This document shows positions 39,141-51,600 of a stretch of 64,000 bases of DNA, piece after piece. How positions within the stretch are numbered: the first letter of the stretch is position 1; each line of letters begins with the position of its first letter. The stretch comes from Epiperipatus broadwayi (Eukaryota; Onychophora; Udeonychophora; Euonychophora; Peripatidae): positions 10,519,563 through 10,583,562 of the forward strand of contig JAQFVV010012418.1 of the NCBI GenBank assembly GCA_028023455.1. Reading direction: 5' to 3'. Made by a program: the position numbers and the translations under genes. A model generated the notes under the pieces. The model saw only the letters and a program-made list of their open reading frames with translations. It searched no databases and was not told the DNA's origin.

Positions 39141-41336
39141 GTGATGTTTACAGGTCAGTTTTTAAATATTTAAAATGGTCAAATGTGATGTTTTAAAATA
39201 TTATTCACTTATAAAATTAAATTAAAAGGAAATGAAGTGCAATTTATTGATCTTTAATATAAAGATTTTATAAAAAAAGAAAGATTGAGCATTTTCAAAA
39301 ACTTTCACCAGATAGAAGAATAGAAAGTGCAAGAAGTATAAATTTGATTACATTTTTTGAATGGTGATATCAGTTCTATTTTAGATATTAATTGTAATGA
39401 GAATATGATGAAATGGAGTATTTTATTTAGCTATGGCATCCCAAAGAAATTCATAATCATACACATTAAGCATGCACATACATTAAGAAGTTATATGTAA
39501 TACTTATATCAATAAGTTTATATATTTAAATAATATTTACATCACTTATATTTTTAATATTTTCTTTATTGTACTATTATTTTGACCAAATTCAATTTCA
39601 GTTATCATAGATATAATAAATGTTTATTTAAATTAAATGCAGTTTGGATGCAATAAAATATACCATTTACTGCCACACTGCACCAATATCTTTGTTCATT
39701 ACCTGTCATTAAGTAAATCTTCATGCTTATACATGGTGACCTTTATTGTTAATTGAGGGTTGCCTTGGCAACAGATTGAGATTGTTAACTGTTACTTATA
39801 TCACGATAGCCTAAGTATTGAATGATTTTAATAATAATAATAATATATATATATAATAACATCTTTAATATAAAATAAATATTTTCAAAAAATCATAATA
39901 ATACTTGATAATGATTTAATTTCTCTGGAGATCATTAGACAGTGAAATATTTTAAAGACAAAATGAACCACCAATTCCATTTATTTTTCCAAATTGAGAT
40001 TGTTTCTATTTTAATTTATTTATTTGAGAATATTTCTAAAATCTTTAGCTTTTGGATGCATTGCCCTATTATTCTAAATTGTGCAGTGCTATAAAAGTGA
40101 TAAAGATATATTATGTAGGTGTATTATACCTATGGTGTATTATGTTAATACCCATAATATAAATTTGATCCAATGTTTTTTATTCCCTACTGAATATTTT
40201 GCAGAGTTCATGTGATGTTCGATCACTGAAAAAGATGTTGACTGAGCCACATTTTATGGACCTTGAATTCTAGAATCTTCCATTTTACTACTGTTTTAAA
40301 TGACACTGGCGAAAATAATTGAATGGTTTATTAGTCAAGAATTAATAAGATGTTTAGCACCTGAAGGAACAAATACAGCCACAAAACATGACCTTGAGTT
40401 TCAGATTTTGTCACTCTAAGGTAGCTGAATGACTTTCTGAATAGGTTAATAATTACCATTGAATAGTTGAATGGCTAACTAGTTTATGAAATATTGATCA
40501 CTTTCATGGTGAAACTGCTTTTACTCTTCTTTAAAACGAAACATTCCAAGTTTCATCAACATTTAAACTCCTATTTATGTTCATGACAAACATGTTACTT
40601 TTTAAAATACTTTTATCATGATTATTATTTTAAAAAAAATATTTTTAATAAATTGATTAAAATAAATATTTATGAAGTAAAATATATCGTGCTGACATTT
40701 GCTAAAAATTGATAATTATTTTAAAATGCTGCAATTTGTTGCGTATGCAAATTTTTGTTTAAGGATTCTCACTTTAAAAGAAAAAAAATGCTTGTTAGGT
40801 TCAACAAATGAGATGAAGTATCAATAGGGAAACTGACAGTATTTAACATAGATGTTTATGTCCCTATAATTCTTATAATATACAAGGTCATCATAGTTTG
40901 CCTCTTCCAGAATTCCTATGATCTGTGTTCAAATCCAAGACAAGTAAACACAATTATTTTAACAGATTTAAGATTTTATTTTTTTAAGTAGTCACTTATA
41001 GTCAAAGCAACCAACGATCCAAAATTGTTTGATAAATGAATATCTAATTATTTTTACTTAGAGGATAAAACAATAGTGAGAAAATGCTGAAATTCTCACC
41101 ACACAACAAAATAAACTTGATGAATATTGCTTATTTTCATTGCTTTTTAATGAAATAATGTTGATGAAGTATCTGCCTTACAGTAGAATTTTATTTACAT
41201 GATCTAATTCGTACTAATATAATCAAAATAATTATTAGAATTTTTCACTTAGTAATTAAATAAATTATTTTGATTGCAGCATTTACATTTTCTTTTCCAA
41301 ACTACCAACTTTTTAATAGGTTTTCTTTTTATATAG
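39141..41336. other. AT-rich non-coding stretch
   Basis: Contains the second copy of the repeat shared with 35.1 kb (near 39755-39800) and a worn box B-like GTGTTCAAATCC near 40928. No gene seen. Confidence 0.45.
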
Positions 41337-41504
41337 GTAGTTAAAGGTAAAACAGCATTTAATAGTCTACTGAAGAGCAAAGATTCCTCCATCATCACCC
41401 CCCCCCCCATCAGTATCAGTAAAGAAATAATGAAGGAGATTGAAGATAATATTCAGCAGGGAGGGTTTAAGTGTTTTTTCCATTCTTGTTTATCCTTTAG
41501 CTAA
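41337..41504 (+). CDS. Candidate exon, unassigned
   Basis: A strong 3' splice acceptor, TTTTCTTTTTATATAG, ends at 41336 and opens a 56-codon frame without ATG, which stops at 41502-41504. It reads VVKGKTAFNSLL..., crosses an 11-base C run (41398-41408) as TPPP, continues ISISKEIMKEIEDNIQQGG and ends HSCLSFS. The amphipathic, charged character looks more coding than neighbouring sequence. No family is recognised, no donor is clear, and it could equally be a chance frame or a mobile-element scrap. Confidence 0.22.
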   Translation, partial: VVKGKTAFNSLLKSKDSSIITPPPISISKEIMKEIEDNIQQGGFKCFFHSCLSFS

Positions 41505-41570
41505 GAATAGCTAGATATTCATTTACCAAAATATTGGATGGTTAACTGAAAAGCTATGGATTGACTATTA

Positions 41571-41792
41571 GAAAAACTGTAAGCTTTTTCAAAAACCGGG
41601 CTTAGCCTGGATTCGATCTCCAAGCAAAAGAACAAGGGAGGGTAATCCATATCAAGTTGTTTCAATGCATATAATTTTTAGGAAAAACTCTAAGCTTTTT
41701 CAAAAACCGGGCTTAGCCTAGATTCGATCTCCAAGCAAAAGAACAAGGGAGGATAATGCATATCAAGATGTTTCAATGCATATAATTTTTTT
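41571..41792. repeat. Tandem duplication, two 111-bp units with a box B-like motif
   Basis: Units start GAAAAACT(G/C)TAAGCTTTTT at 41571 and 41682. Each has AAAACCGGGCTTAGCCT, a box B-like GGATTCGATCTCC, AGAACAAGGGAGG and TTTCAATGCATATAATTTTT. They differ at about half a dozen positions, so the duplication is recent. Box A is not visible, so this is probably the 3' part of a SINE-like unit. Confidence 0.85.
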
Positions 41793-43258
41793 AAAAAATA
41801 TTATTGGTTGAATCATATGTTTTTTAAAAGTAAAAAAAATATAATCATAAAAAAAGTATATTATCTAGTATTTTTTTGTCAAGGACCAGAGGTTGTCAGT
41901 ATCCTAAATTTTAGATCTTTAGCTGGATTGTTTTCATCTAACATATTCTATTTTTTCTTACACTTGCAATATAATATTTAGAATGTTATATTACACTAGT
42001 ATTATTTTAGTTCAAATATTGCATAATGGATTCCTTTAACCTATTCTCATTTGAATAATCATAAAAGTATTCTATTATATATTTTTTCCTATTTATTTTT
42101 AAAAGTTTTGCACTACATATGTATACATTAATTCATCATTTTGTATTTGAAATTTTATTAGAAAACTAAGTAATTTCTATAATATGAAATAACCAATTAT
42201 ATTGTGTGATTGTTTAAAAAGTAGCAGTACATAATAATAATATTATTATTAATAATAATAATGATGATGATGATGATGAAATTATATGTACGATATTCTC
42301 ATTCAGATGACAGACTTACAACAATGTATATTTTCGTATGAATTAATCAATTAATTTTGAATGTTAATATTATAAAAGTTTGTTGTTTAATAGAGATAGA
42401 TTATTTTAATAAAATAATCACAGTGACTGTAAAATATGATTAAAAAAATAGCTTAAATAAAGTAGGGATAGATATTGTTATAAAATGGATGTCTTTTGTA
42501 CTTCCGTTAGATTTATAAAAACCTAATTTTTGGTATGATGAATATATTTTAAACATTAAGCTATTTTAAGTTTTTAATAATAGAATTTGGGTATATGTAA
42601 AAATACAATTTTGAATAAAATAGTTCACAAATATGACGAATGCAATTTAATTCTTGAAATGCATACATATTTAGTAAATCATATTAATTATTAAAGATTG
42701 TTAAAATCTTTTAAAATTATTCCCTATTTAAGACAAAATCTTTAGAATTTTATCATAAAATACGCAAGTTTTAGTTTAATATATATTACATTAAAATGAA
42801 GTAACATTAAGTAACATTATTTTTTATTTTATTATTACTTTTTATAGGCACTTTTTTTTTTTTAATATTTTCAATATTAAATTCAGGAATTAATTATCTT
42901 TGAACATAACATTTAAATATTTATATTAAAAAAAATTATCCTTCAAAGTTATTTAAATAGGGCAAAAATTAATTTATAGTGGTTTTATCAATTTTGTTTC
43001 TTTAATATTGCGATCAATCTTTAAAATAATTTTACAATTAATTCAATACTTAAAATTTACATGCTTTATACTAATTCGTTGACAGATATATTTGAATAAA
43101 ATTTAAGCGATATATATATAATTTTAATAAAATCTTAGTTTTTAAGCTTCAACCCCTGATTATAACTAATGGATTGATCCAAAACTCCAACCTTCGCGTA
43201 TAGCAGCGCTTCTGATAAAATGAAGACGCGGTATAGCTCTTGCAAAATATTCTTTCAG
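41793..43258. other. AT-rich non-coding stretch
   Basis: Includes an (AAT)n(GAT)n run at about 42235-42280. The GC content rises from about 43140 toward the candidate exon. Confidence 0.5.
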
Positions 43259-43499
43259 ATTTCTAGCAGCTGGATTAAGTTTATAAAGTTGAGTTTATAG
43301 TAAGAGAAAATATCATTGGATATACCATTCCAACGAGCAAATGGATTATTAATGGATACCAAAATAAACGTTTTGGAATATTCTTCCAGGAATAATTCTT
43401 CAATGAACGACGAATTGGGTTTATTGGAGCTAAACTTCAGTTTAGCTCTTCTTTGTAGTCATATTTGGAAATCAGAAGGCGCTATAGAGGTGGAAATAG
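43259..43499 (+). CDS. Candidate exon, possibly with a translation start
   Basis: Bounded by a plausible acceptor (ATATTCTTTCAG, ending 43258) and a consensus donor (GGAAATAG, then GTGAGT from 43500). A frame with ATG at 43352 reads MDTKINVLEYSSRNNSSMND, then ELGLLELNFSLALLCSHIW and KSEGAIEVEI, ending in phase 1 at the donor. A stop at 43301-43303 means the upstream part would be 5' UTR. Alternatively, a second acceptor (GCTCTTCTTTGTAG at about 43458) gives a 41-base microexon. GC content is higher than the flanks. No protein family is recognised. Confidence 0.28.
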
Positions 43500-43501
43500 G
43501 T

Positions 43502-44448
43502 GAGTTTAAATGATTTATTTTATTTATATAATTTTTAAGTTATTTTTTAAGCGCTAAATGTACGCTGATATGAATGTACACGTGTAAGGTTAGAAAAGTT
43601 ATTTAAATTTAAGAAAGAAAAACAAAACTATTAAAATAAAAGTTTTTATTCTTATGATTATCAAATAAGCATAAATGTAAATGATATTCGAATTTGATTC
43701 ATATTTTCAGGAATTATTTATAAACTGTCTTTGATAAATTAATTAAGGGACAAATTGTAATCAATCATTTTTAATTTTAACAATTAAAAATACATAAATA
43801 AAAAGAGAGGAAATTTAATAATAATAAAGAGAATCTAATTTTGTAAACTCAATGGGGAAAAAATATTTGCTAATATAATCAATTATTTTATTTTAAAAAT
43901 GTTATTTCATTTATAATTACAAAGTGAGGATATTTTTTTGTGAAGCGGCAAAATATGTCATTTTGTTCTTTCGCTTTTCAAAAATTGTAAGTGCTTAAAG
44001 TAAAACCAAAATCTAATTAAAATAATCAGAGAAGTCCTTGACATACCAATAAGTATAAAGAAAAACATTAATAATAATCAACTATAAATTATTCAAATTA
44101 CATGTTATTAAAATGTGAACTAACTTTATACAAAATCGTGAATAAAAAAAATATTCGTTTATTTTTTGAGGTTTAAATATTTTAAACTTATATTTTTTAA
44201 TAATGCTAAAGATTCACTATTGATTATGATACATCTTTAAATATTGATGTACTAAAATGAATTGTTGTAAAAAATGTCAAACAATGGCAGTCGATCATTG
44301 ATGATGATCAATTATTATATACTTGATTGCAGTATTCAACTGACAGGCTGGGAACAAATGCACTGAAAATATTAACAAAAATAAATTAACAAAGATATCA
44401 AAAAGAATCTTAATATTGTAAAATACAATATTACTTATAAATTAAAAT
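43502..44448. other. AT-rich non-coding stretch
   Basis: Nothing recognised. Confidence 0.5.
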
Positions 44449-44784
44449 ATATAGGGTATATGAGCACAGAATTTCACACGACCCACCACTCTCCACTCTA
44501 TCTCATAACACTGATTGATGCACTTGAACACATATGTCGAAAAGATAAATAATCAGCCTGTCCATTAAAGTATGAAGATTGGCTATCTTAATATATATGT
44601 GAGCACTTATAGCATATATGTGTAGAGATGGTAATCTGGACCAACTGATGATTGCTGGTTTAGCATGAAATACGCATATTGGTGATTATCTTTTCGACAT
44701 ATATGTGTTCAAGTGTATCAGTGTTATGAGATAGAGTGGAGAGTGGTGGGTCGTGTGAAAGTCTGTGCTTATATACCCTATATA
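44449..44784. repeat. Palindromic element, ~105-bp arms
   Basis: The left arm 44449-44555 (ATATAGGGTATATGAGCACA..., ACACGACCCACCACTCTCCA...) and the right arm 44679-44784 are inverted copies with few differences, separated by about 120 bases. GTCGAAAAGATAA and an ACTGAT block lie in each arm, an arrangement like that of the hammerhead families but without proper stems. No coding frame. Confidence 0.8.
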
Positions 44785-45969
44785 TTATATATATAGACAC
44801 AGGTGCATAACAACCTTGTGTTTCAGTTATTATAAATGAAAAAGTAACTAATATTAATGGGTACAAATTAGACAATAAATAAAGCCATATCATAATGCAC
44901 TGTAAAAAATAATTAAAATCAGTATAAATTTATATAAAAAATGAATTAAAAATATAAAACATTTTTTCAGAAATATTGAAAGGATAAAATGTAAATAATG
45001 ATTCAGAAAAATTTTATATTTAAAATAATCAACTCTAAAATATTAAAATCGTAAATACCATGACTTACTGATAGAAAATTATTTAACAGAAAAAAAAGAG
45101 TGGTACTACTGACCAGTTGTTTATTTGTTTTACTTTAAAAGTTATTTGACTTTTAATTTAATTAATAAGCACCGAACATTAATTTATTTTGATATTATTT
45201 AGTAATAACTAACAGCTATAAAATGTATGCATATCTCTAATTCTTTCTCTCTCTCTATATATATGAAAGTCTTTGTCAAACATGCTTATAGTGGAATTGG
45301 ACATTTTTTTAAATATTTCAAGATTTTCAATAAAATCAGGATTTTTTTTTTTCAGAGTTGGCTTAGAATTAACGTACTTAATAATTCAGTTACTAGTTAA
45401 GATTATTGCTTAAATGAATAATAGCTATTCTTAGGTTTGAGACATAATAATAAATAAAAAAAGAAAATAACTAAAATTTTCATCATTTATCAGTTGATCA
45501 AACAGATGAGTAATTCTGAAAAGTCTTTTGCCTTGCAATGGTATATTTTTTACTAATTTCTTCATATATACATAAACAAAAACCTCTGGAATAATTTCTA
45601 AAACTTTCAAAATACCAATATATGTATAAAATAAAACCTATAGCCAACTTATGGCATGTCTGCCATTGGGTATTTTAAATATTATAGAATTTATTTTGGA
45701 GTTTTTGTTTATTATATTTATTTTTCTGATTATATATATATATATATATTGTAATGAAAGTTATACGATGCTATTATCTGAATAGTAATGGTGTTTTAAG
45801 TGGTTGTTTTATAGAGATTATGGAAGTACAGAACAAAATACAATGGGATCACTGAGATGTTATTATTGCCAATTGATAGTTGGTAGGATCTAACTTAAAT
45901 TATGTTCACACACGTATACACGCATATATATATATATATATGTTGATATGAAGATTTTCAGGGGTTGCA
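44785..45969. other. AT-rich non-coding stretch
   Basis: Short (AT)n runs near 45731 and 45924; nothing else recognised. Confidence 0.5.
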
Positions 45970-46172
45970 TATATAAAAGACATATTTTGCGGGTTCATCC
46001 ATGTTAAAAAATTTAAATATTGATATACTGAGACGTTTCGACTTGATTACACAAGTCATCCACTGGGTGATAACGGGTGGATGACTTGTGTGATCAAGTC
46101 GAAACTTCCGGTATATCAATATTTAAATTTTTTAACACGGATGAATCTGCAAAATATGTCTTTTATATATAT
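45970..46172. repeat. Near-perfect palindrome, ~93-bp arms
   Basis: The left arm 45970-46062 (ATATATAAAAGACATATTTT...) and the right arm 46078-46172 are inverted with roughly ten differences around a 15-base loop (ACTGGGTGATAACGG). Each arm contains GGATGACTTGTGT, ATCAAGTCGAAAC and TATATCAATATTT: a GATGA box, a 6-bp stem and a GAAAC box reminiscent of hammerheads of Penelope-like elements. The CT of CTGATGA is lost and stem I is not convincing. Confidence 0.8.
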
Positions 46173-47944
46173 CACTGTTCATTTGGTCTGAGTTAAAATT
46201 GTGTAGGATGCTGGTGAGCAAAAGTTTTTGTTTCATTTAATAATAATAAAAAGATTTTTTGAGCATTTGTAATAGTTCAAACAACTACACTATTCATAAG
46301 TATTATATTAATAGTAGAAAGATAAAACTCAAAATTACCTAACTGTTAAAAATTATAATATTCATTAGAACAACTACTATTAAAAAAAATCTGGATATAA
46401 ATAATTTTAAGATAAAATGTTTGTATTTTATTTATTTATTGGAGCATGTTGAAAGAACTTTTTAATGATCATTTAATTAAGGACTGCATGAGAAGAAAAT
46501 TTTTTTAAAAGAAAGTTTTTTAAATCTAATCTCTTTAACTTGTTCAAAACGATGCTAAAACTACTATAAAAAGTTTGACACAATGAAATATGAGAGGGAA
46601 AAGGTAATCATATTGGTAATATATAAAAAAATATTATAATTTGTGTTGTGGCAGAAAATGTTGGAATTAAAAATAATCGTATTATAAGAAAGTTATGGTA
46701 TATTTTTTTACCTTTATTATGCTTACTCATTTTTAATGTTAACTGCCACGTGACTTAACATAAACAAAAAAAAAACAAAACAAAAACAACTTATTTTATA
46801 AACTTACTAGTGAAAGTGTTTGTTTTGATTCTGAAATAATAATATTTTAAAAGTGAAATATCTCTTTTCAAATAACTAATTTTTTTTATCTCTCTTTGTG
46901 TTTTATTATTATTATTATAATCGCAAATATATGCGCAACGCTACAAATGTAAGTGTAATCATTTCATTTTTGACTTTTTTGTTTGTCTTACTTATTTATT
47001 TATACTAATAGTTTTTATTTACTACTTAAAATTGCTGCATATATGTACTACTTATATTTATCGATTTAGCACAAACATTCTCGTTAAAGCAAATATTATA
47101 AATCAGCAAAATATGCAAATAAAGAATCATTATTTTGTTACAAATAGTAAATTAAAAAACCCCATTACGTTTAATTAAATATGTAGATACGAGTTAAAAA
47201 AAATGCTGCTTAATTAGAACTTTCACATACTTACTGGATTTATACTATATAAATTAAAAGTTTGCCATTCACTAATAGAATTCAAAAGTAATACTGATAA
47301 TTTTTATTGTTATATATAAAACAACAGAAGACAGATATTATAAAGTCGCGATAAAATTAATAAATTTCCAAAGATTTAGTTTTGTATCCTAAAAAAGTTA
47401 TATTGTAAATTTTGTTGATATTAAACTTGATGAAAAAGTTTATTCACTATCATATGTTGAACTACTAATACTTTATTGAATAAAAATATTCTGATAAAAA
47501 AAGTGATAATTTTAAAGTGTAAATATTTAAAAAATGGAGAAATAAACGAGATAGTCAAGGCAAAAAAAAAAAAAATGTCGAATTTAAAAAATATGTTTAT
47601 ATATGCCCACATAAAGGTTTTTTAAAGGCAGGTCAAGTGATTTTGTCAAAGATTGCTACCACTAAAATAGTGCTTGATCATCATCAAGATAGTTTGCCAT
47701 TGCTTGCTATCTTCAGTCTTTTTAAAATTTAAATATACTTCATAACATATTAAAGTCATTGTATCATTAACAAAAGCCCATTTGCTAGAAATAGATTAAA
47801 AAAAAGATGTCATTGAATTTGTCTTTAAAAACCTTAAATTGGAAAAAATATACAGATATAAAAACAAAATAAATATACGTATTTTTGAAAAATGTAATGA
47901 AAATGCAAGAATAACAAAAATAATTATAGTAATCTATTACAGTT
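46173..47944. other. AT-rich non-coding stretch
   Basis: Nothing recognised; a short non-A/T block at 47640-47720 may be a worn repeat. Confidence 0.5.
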
Positions 47945-48063
47945 TATTATTATTATTATTATTTTTTTTCATGTGTCATTGCATCAGCTGGGAAGCTAAC
48001 CTGCTAACCCAGGACAACTGCTTGTAAGGCAGCTATGCTGACCTCTCAACCACAAATGCTTGA
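47945..48063 (-). mobile_element. tRNA-derived SINE, well preserved
   Basis: On the minus strand: GTCAAGCATTTGTGGTTGAG, AGGTCAGCATAGCTGCC, TTACAAGCAGTTGTCC (UAC anticodon-like), box B GCAGGTTAGCTTCCCAGC (one change), then TGATGCAATGACACATG and an A-rich (TAA)n tail (47945-47975 on plus). The tail is a small ATT microsatellite. Confidence 0.78.
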
Positions 48064-48519
48064 CTTATTTTAATTTCATGAGGATATTTTTTATTTTATT
48101 TTAAGATTTTTGCTTTACTTCTTTTGTTTTATTTATATAAAAACTATACATGTTCCTTTCTCATTAAAATATGTCTTTATGCTGTTAATTTATATTATTA
48201 ATAAGAGTAATACTAACATCTTGTAATGACTTATTTTAGCATTTTTCATAGAAAAATAGATAATATTCTCCAGATTAATCAAATGCCAGCTGATAGTTAT
48301 TTAATATCTTTTGTAATTTTTTGTTTATCCTTAAGCTAAATATTATAGATACCAATTTAATAATGAAAAACTAAATGCCTGAATGGATTGGCTATTGTTC
48401 AACCCCTAAAAGTCTAAATTGATTGCAAATCTTTAGCTAGCTAAAAAAAATTCTATCAAGATTTGATTTTCAAGATATGAATATGACTGATGGAAGTATT
48501 AATTTTAACATTACAAAGC

Positions 48520-48524
<5 letters not shown>
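48064..48524. other. AT-rich non-coding stretch
   Basis: Nothing recognised. Confidence 0.5.
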
Positions 48525-48573
<49 letters not shown>

Positions 48574-48617
48574 GCTATACTATAATGTATACTATTATAT
48601 ATATATATATATATATA
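48525..48617. repeat. Two (AT)n arrays in a small inverted context
   Basis: AT runs at 48527-48567 and 48596-48616. AAGCTTTTTAATATAT on the left and ATATTAAAAAGCT after the first array form a hairpin. Confidence 0.85.
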
Positions 48618-51600
48618 ACAACAGTATAAATAATAAATAGGAAGGTAATTAAGTATAATATCCAGTCTTTCTACCTCCAGAAGTACTTTCAGTTAATTCC
48701 TTAACCCATCTCAACTGTCATTAAAATTCCATATAAATAGATTTTAACTTCACTTTGCAAATGATTTAAATTAATTATTAAAAAACAACAGCCACAATAA
48801 TATGATGGAAATAAATAAAATAAAATTCCCATTTAAAAACAAAGACAATTTATTAACCTTTATTAATTATCTTTATTGTTCACATTGGGGAAATATAATT
48901 TGTGCATATTCATACATTAGTTCATGTGTAATGGGAGACATACATTTTTTCTGCTGTAGATCCTCTGATTATAAATACAGACATTTAGATAGACTAAAAC
49001 TTTATCCAAAGTTTGTGGGATGCATAGGAAAAAACTCCATGAAATTGTTTATGTATTCTAAAGTTTTAAAAACACAAATTAATTTCATATATTATCAAAG
49101 GTTAACAAGAAGTAAAAGATAATATCAAAAGTTAAAACCCATAAAATAAAATTTTCCAGTTATTAAAAAATGATGTTGATAATATGACTTAAATTAAAAA
49201 ATTCATATGAATAAAAAATACAAAATTTATAATATTGCTTTGCCTTTTAATTAGGTGTGATCGTGAATGCATATTAAATAGTGTATTTAAATGATAAACT
49301 TTTAATTGCCTTTTACACCTCATGTCATTTATATTAATTAGGAGTTTTACACCTCAGAAATATTGATATATATATTGTAACATATTAAAGAGAAATTCAA
49401 TTGTAACTTAATAAAGATGATCAAACTATCCAAATGTATTAAATAATTAAGAAAAGATTCAAATATAAATATTGTAACTAACAAACGAATAAGAGAGTTG
49501 TAGCTTTTATTTTATATCAAAGAGCAAAGAATTGTGTATGCAACTTGCTGAGCATAAGCTATTAAACAAATAAACGTGTTCAATAAGTAGTCTTTAAAAA
49601 TATTAATTCAAACAAGTTGTAAATAAACTTAATGAAACTGATCAGAATTTATTTAAACCTATATTAGCATAAACATAAGCTATTTAACCTGAGTAGTGGC
49701 TATTAACCAAAAAGATCAGACTGAGTTATCAATCATATTAAGGGTCATTGGATTAAATGAAACATACTCCTGACTAGTAGCTATATAGCCATAAGGTCAA
49801 AAATATTAAAATGATGAGTAGGAATAAATTAAACATATTTCTATAATTAGATTTCTCAATATATCACAATATCAATAATTATAAACAAATTATTAATAAC
49901 TATTATAACTCAGGTATATGGAAATCAAGTGAGGTGAGTACATTAGTAACTCAATAAAATATCTTCTCAGATATACAGACTGTAAATTTTATCCACTTTC
50001 ATTTCTTGGTTTGATGTTAAGTGCATGTCTAAGTGAACAACAAGTGAATATGGTCTATCAGGGCACCACTAATTATCTGAATCTAGACACAGTTATATCT
50101 AATAACTTTTTCACATGTACCAGGTTTGAATCCCTTTTTGGGTACTTTATTTCTAATAAACATGGAAGATTTTGCTTTTTAGAGCCATATCACTGTATGC
50201 CACTAATATCTAAGTAAACATAAAACATCTTTAAACTAAAGTGGAATTCATAAAATTCATTAGACATAAATCATTTCTTAGAGCTTAACATAATAAATGT
50301 GTTTCAATACTTTTTTATAAGTTTTACTAGCTCAGATTACTATTGATTTAAGATGGCAATTCACTCATCCTTGCATGAAATAGATGATGGGATGGTGGTT
50401 ATAATAATACTAAGAAATCACTAAATATTATGAAATCAATATTTATGGCCTTTAAACATTTAAACAGCTCATTAATTAAAACATTGATGATGATGATGAC
50501 GATAATGATAACGATAATGACAATGGTTTCAACCACAGCTTTAGGACTAAGCCTAAACATAAAACCTAATTTTTATAAAGAAATTCATAATTATTGTTAA
50601 TCTTAGCATATTTAATCATATCTTAAACAACTAATATTCAACCATTGATGATGAATGATCACACTTAATAAAGACTACTCTTAATGAAATATATACGCCT
50701 CATTTAATAACATGAACTAATATTTATTACTGCATTTCTAACATATACATAAAAATTTCTATATTTACATGAAAATTTATATTAACAATAACAACACTAA
50801 TCATAATCGACTGTTTTAAAATCATAACATTAAATTTTAAATTCTTCCTCCTTTCCCGTAAATGAATTTCAAAAGTATATTGTATTAAATTGGGTAACCG
50901 ATTTGTTAAAATGTTCCATCCACAAGAAAGGTATTTCATAAAAAAAAATATTTACTCATTGGCACACATACTTTATAAATCTAACATGTAAGTAGAATGA
51001 CAAAAATAAATGTTAGTTAAATTGGAAAGAGCAAGTTTTAGAAACAAGTTTTAAATTATTTCTCCCCCTCTCTTCTAAGTGCAGACATGCTATATTTCCT
51101 AAACAAAATAATTTAATATTTTAATACTACTTATTACTTCACATTCACTCGCAATTATACACATATAAAAATATTATTATGTATGTGCATGTTTTATCCC
51201 CATAATAACAAAAATATTTAAAACCAAAATAATAATACAAAAAATTATTTTAGACATTAATATTTCATAACTGTAAATTAATAAACAAATAATCTTGATA
51301 CATTCGGAATCATTTATGAAGCTTAAAGTTGTTATTAGTAAGAAATTCTTGGTTTTAATCGATCTGAATTGTCTTTAAAAGTTCTTTAAATAAAATATAC
51401 CACTTTATTACTAAATTTTTTTATTAAGACTCTGATTTCATAAAGAAAATAGATATAAAAAGTCATATTGCCGATCCGATGTTTTATGGCGAACTTCCCA
51501 TGAGTCAAACTTATCTTGTATAATGTCTATATTTCTGCAGCTACCATTTCCATTTTACTTTGGAATAATTTCTTTCTTGAGGTGTATAACTATTTGATGA

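Noticed and set aside
42235-42280. Repeated GATGATGATG resembling ribozyme boxes
   Set aside because: Simple GAT microsatellite without stems or GAAA spacing.
44449-44784. Hammerhead in the 44.5-kb palindrome
   Set aside because: CTGAT and GTCGAAAAG blocks occur at about the right distance, but the CTGATGA box is incomplete and neither stem I nor stem III pairs.
48802-49122. 106-codon open frame with several cysteines
   Set aside because: No recognisable domain, no splice sites noted, and A+T-rich codon use like the surroundings; chance frame in the absence of other evidence.
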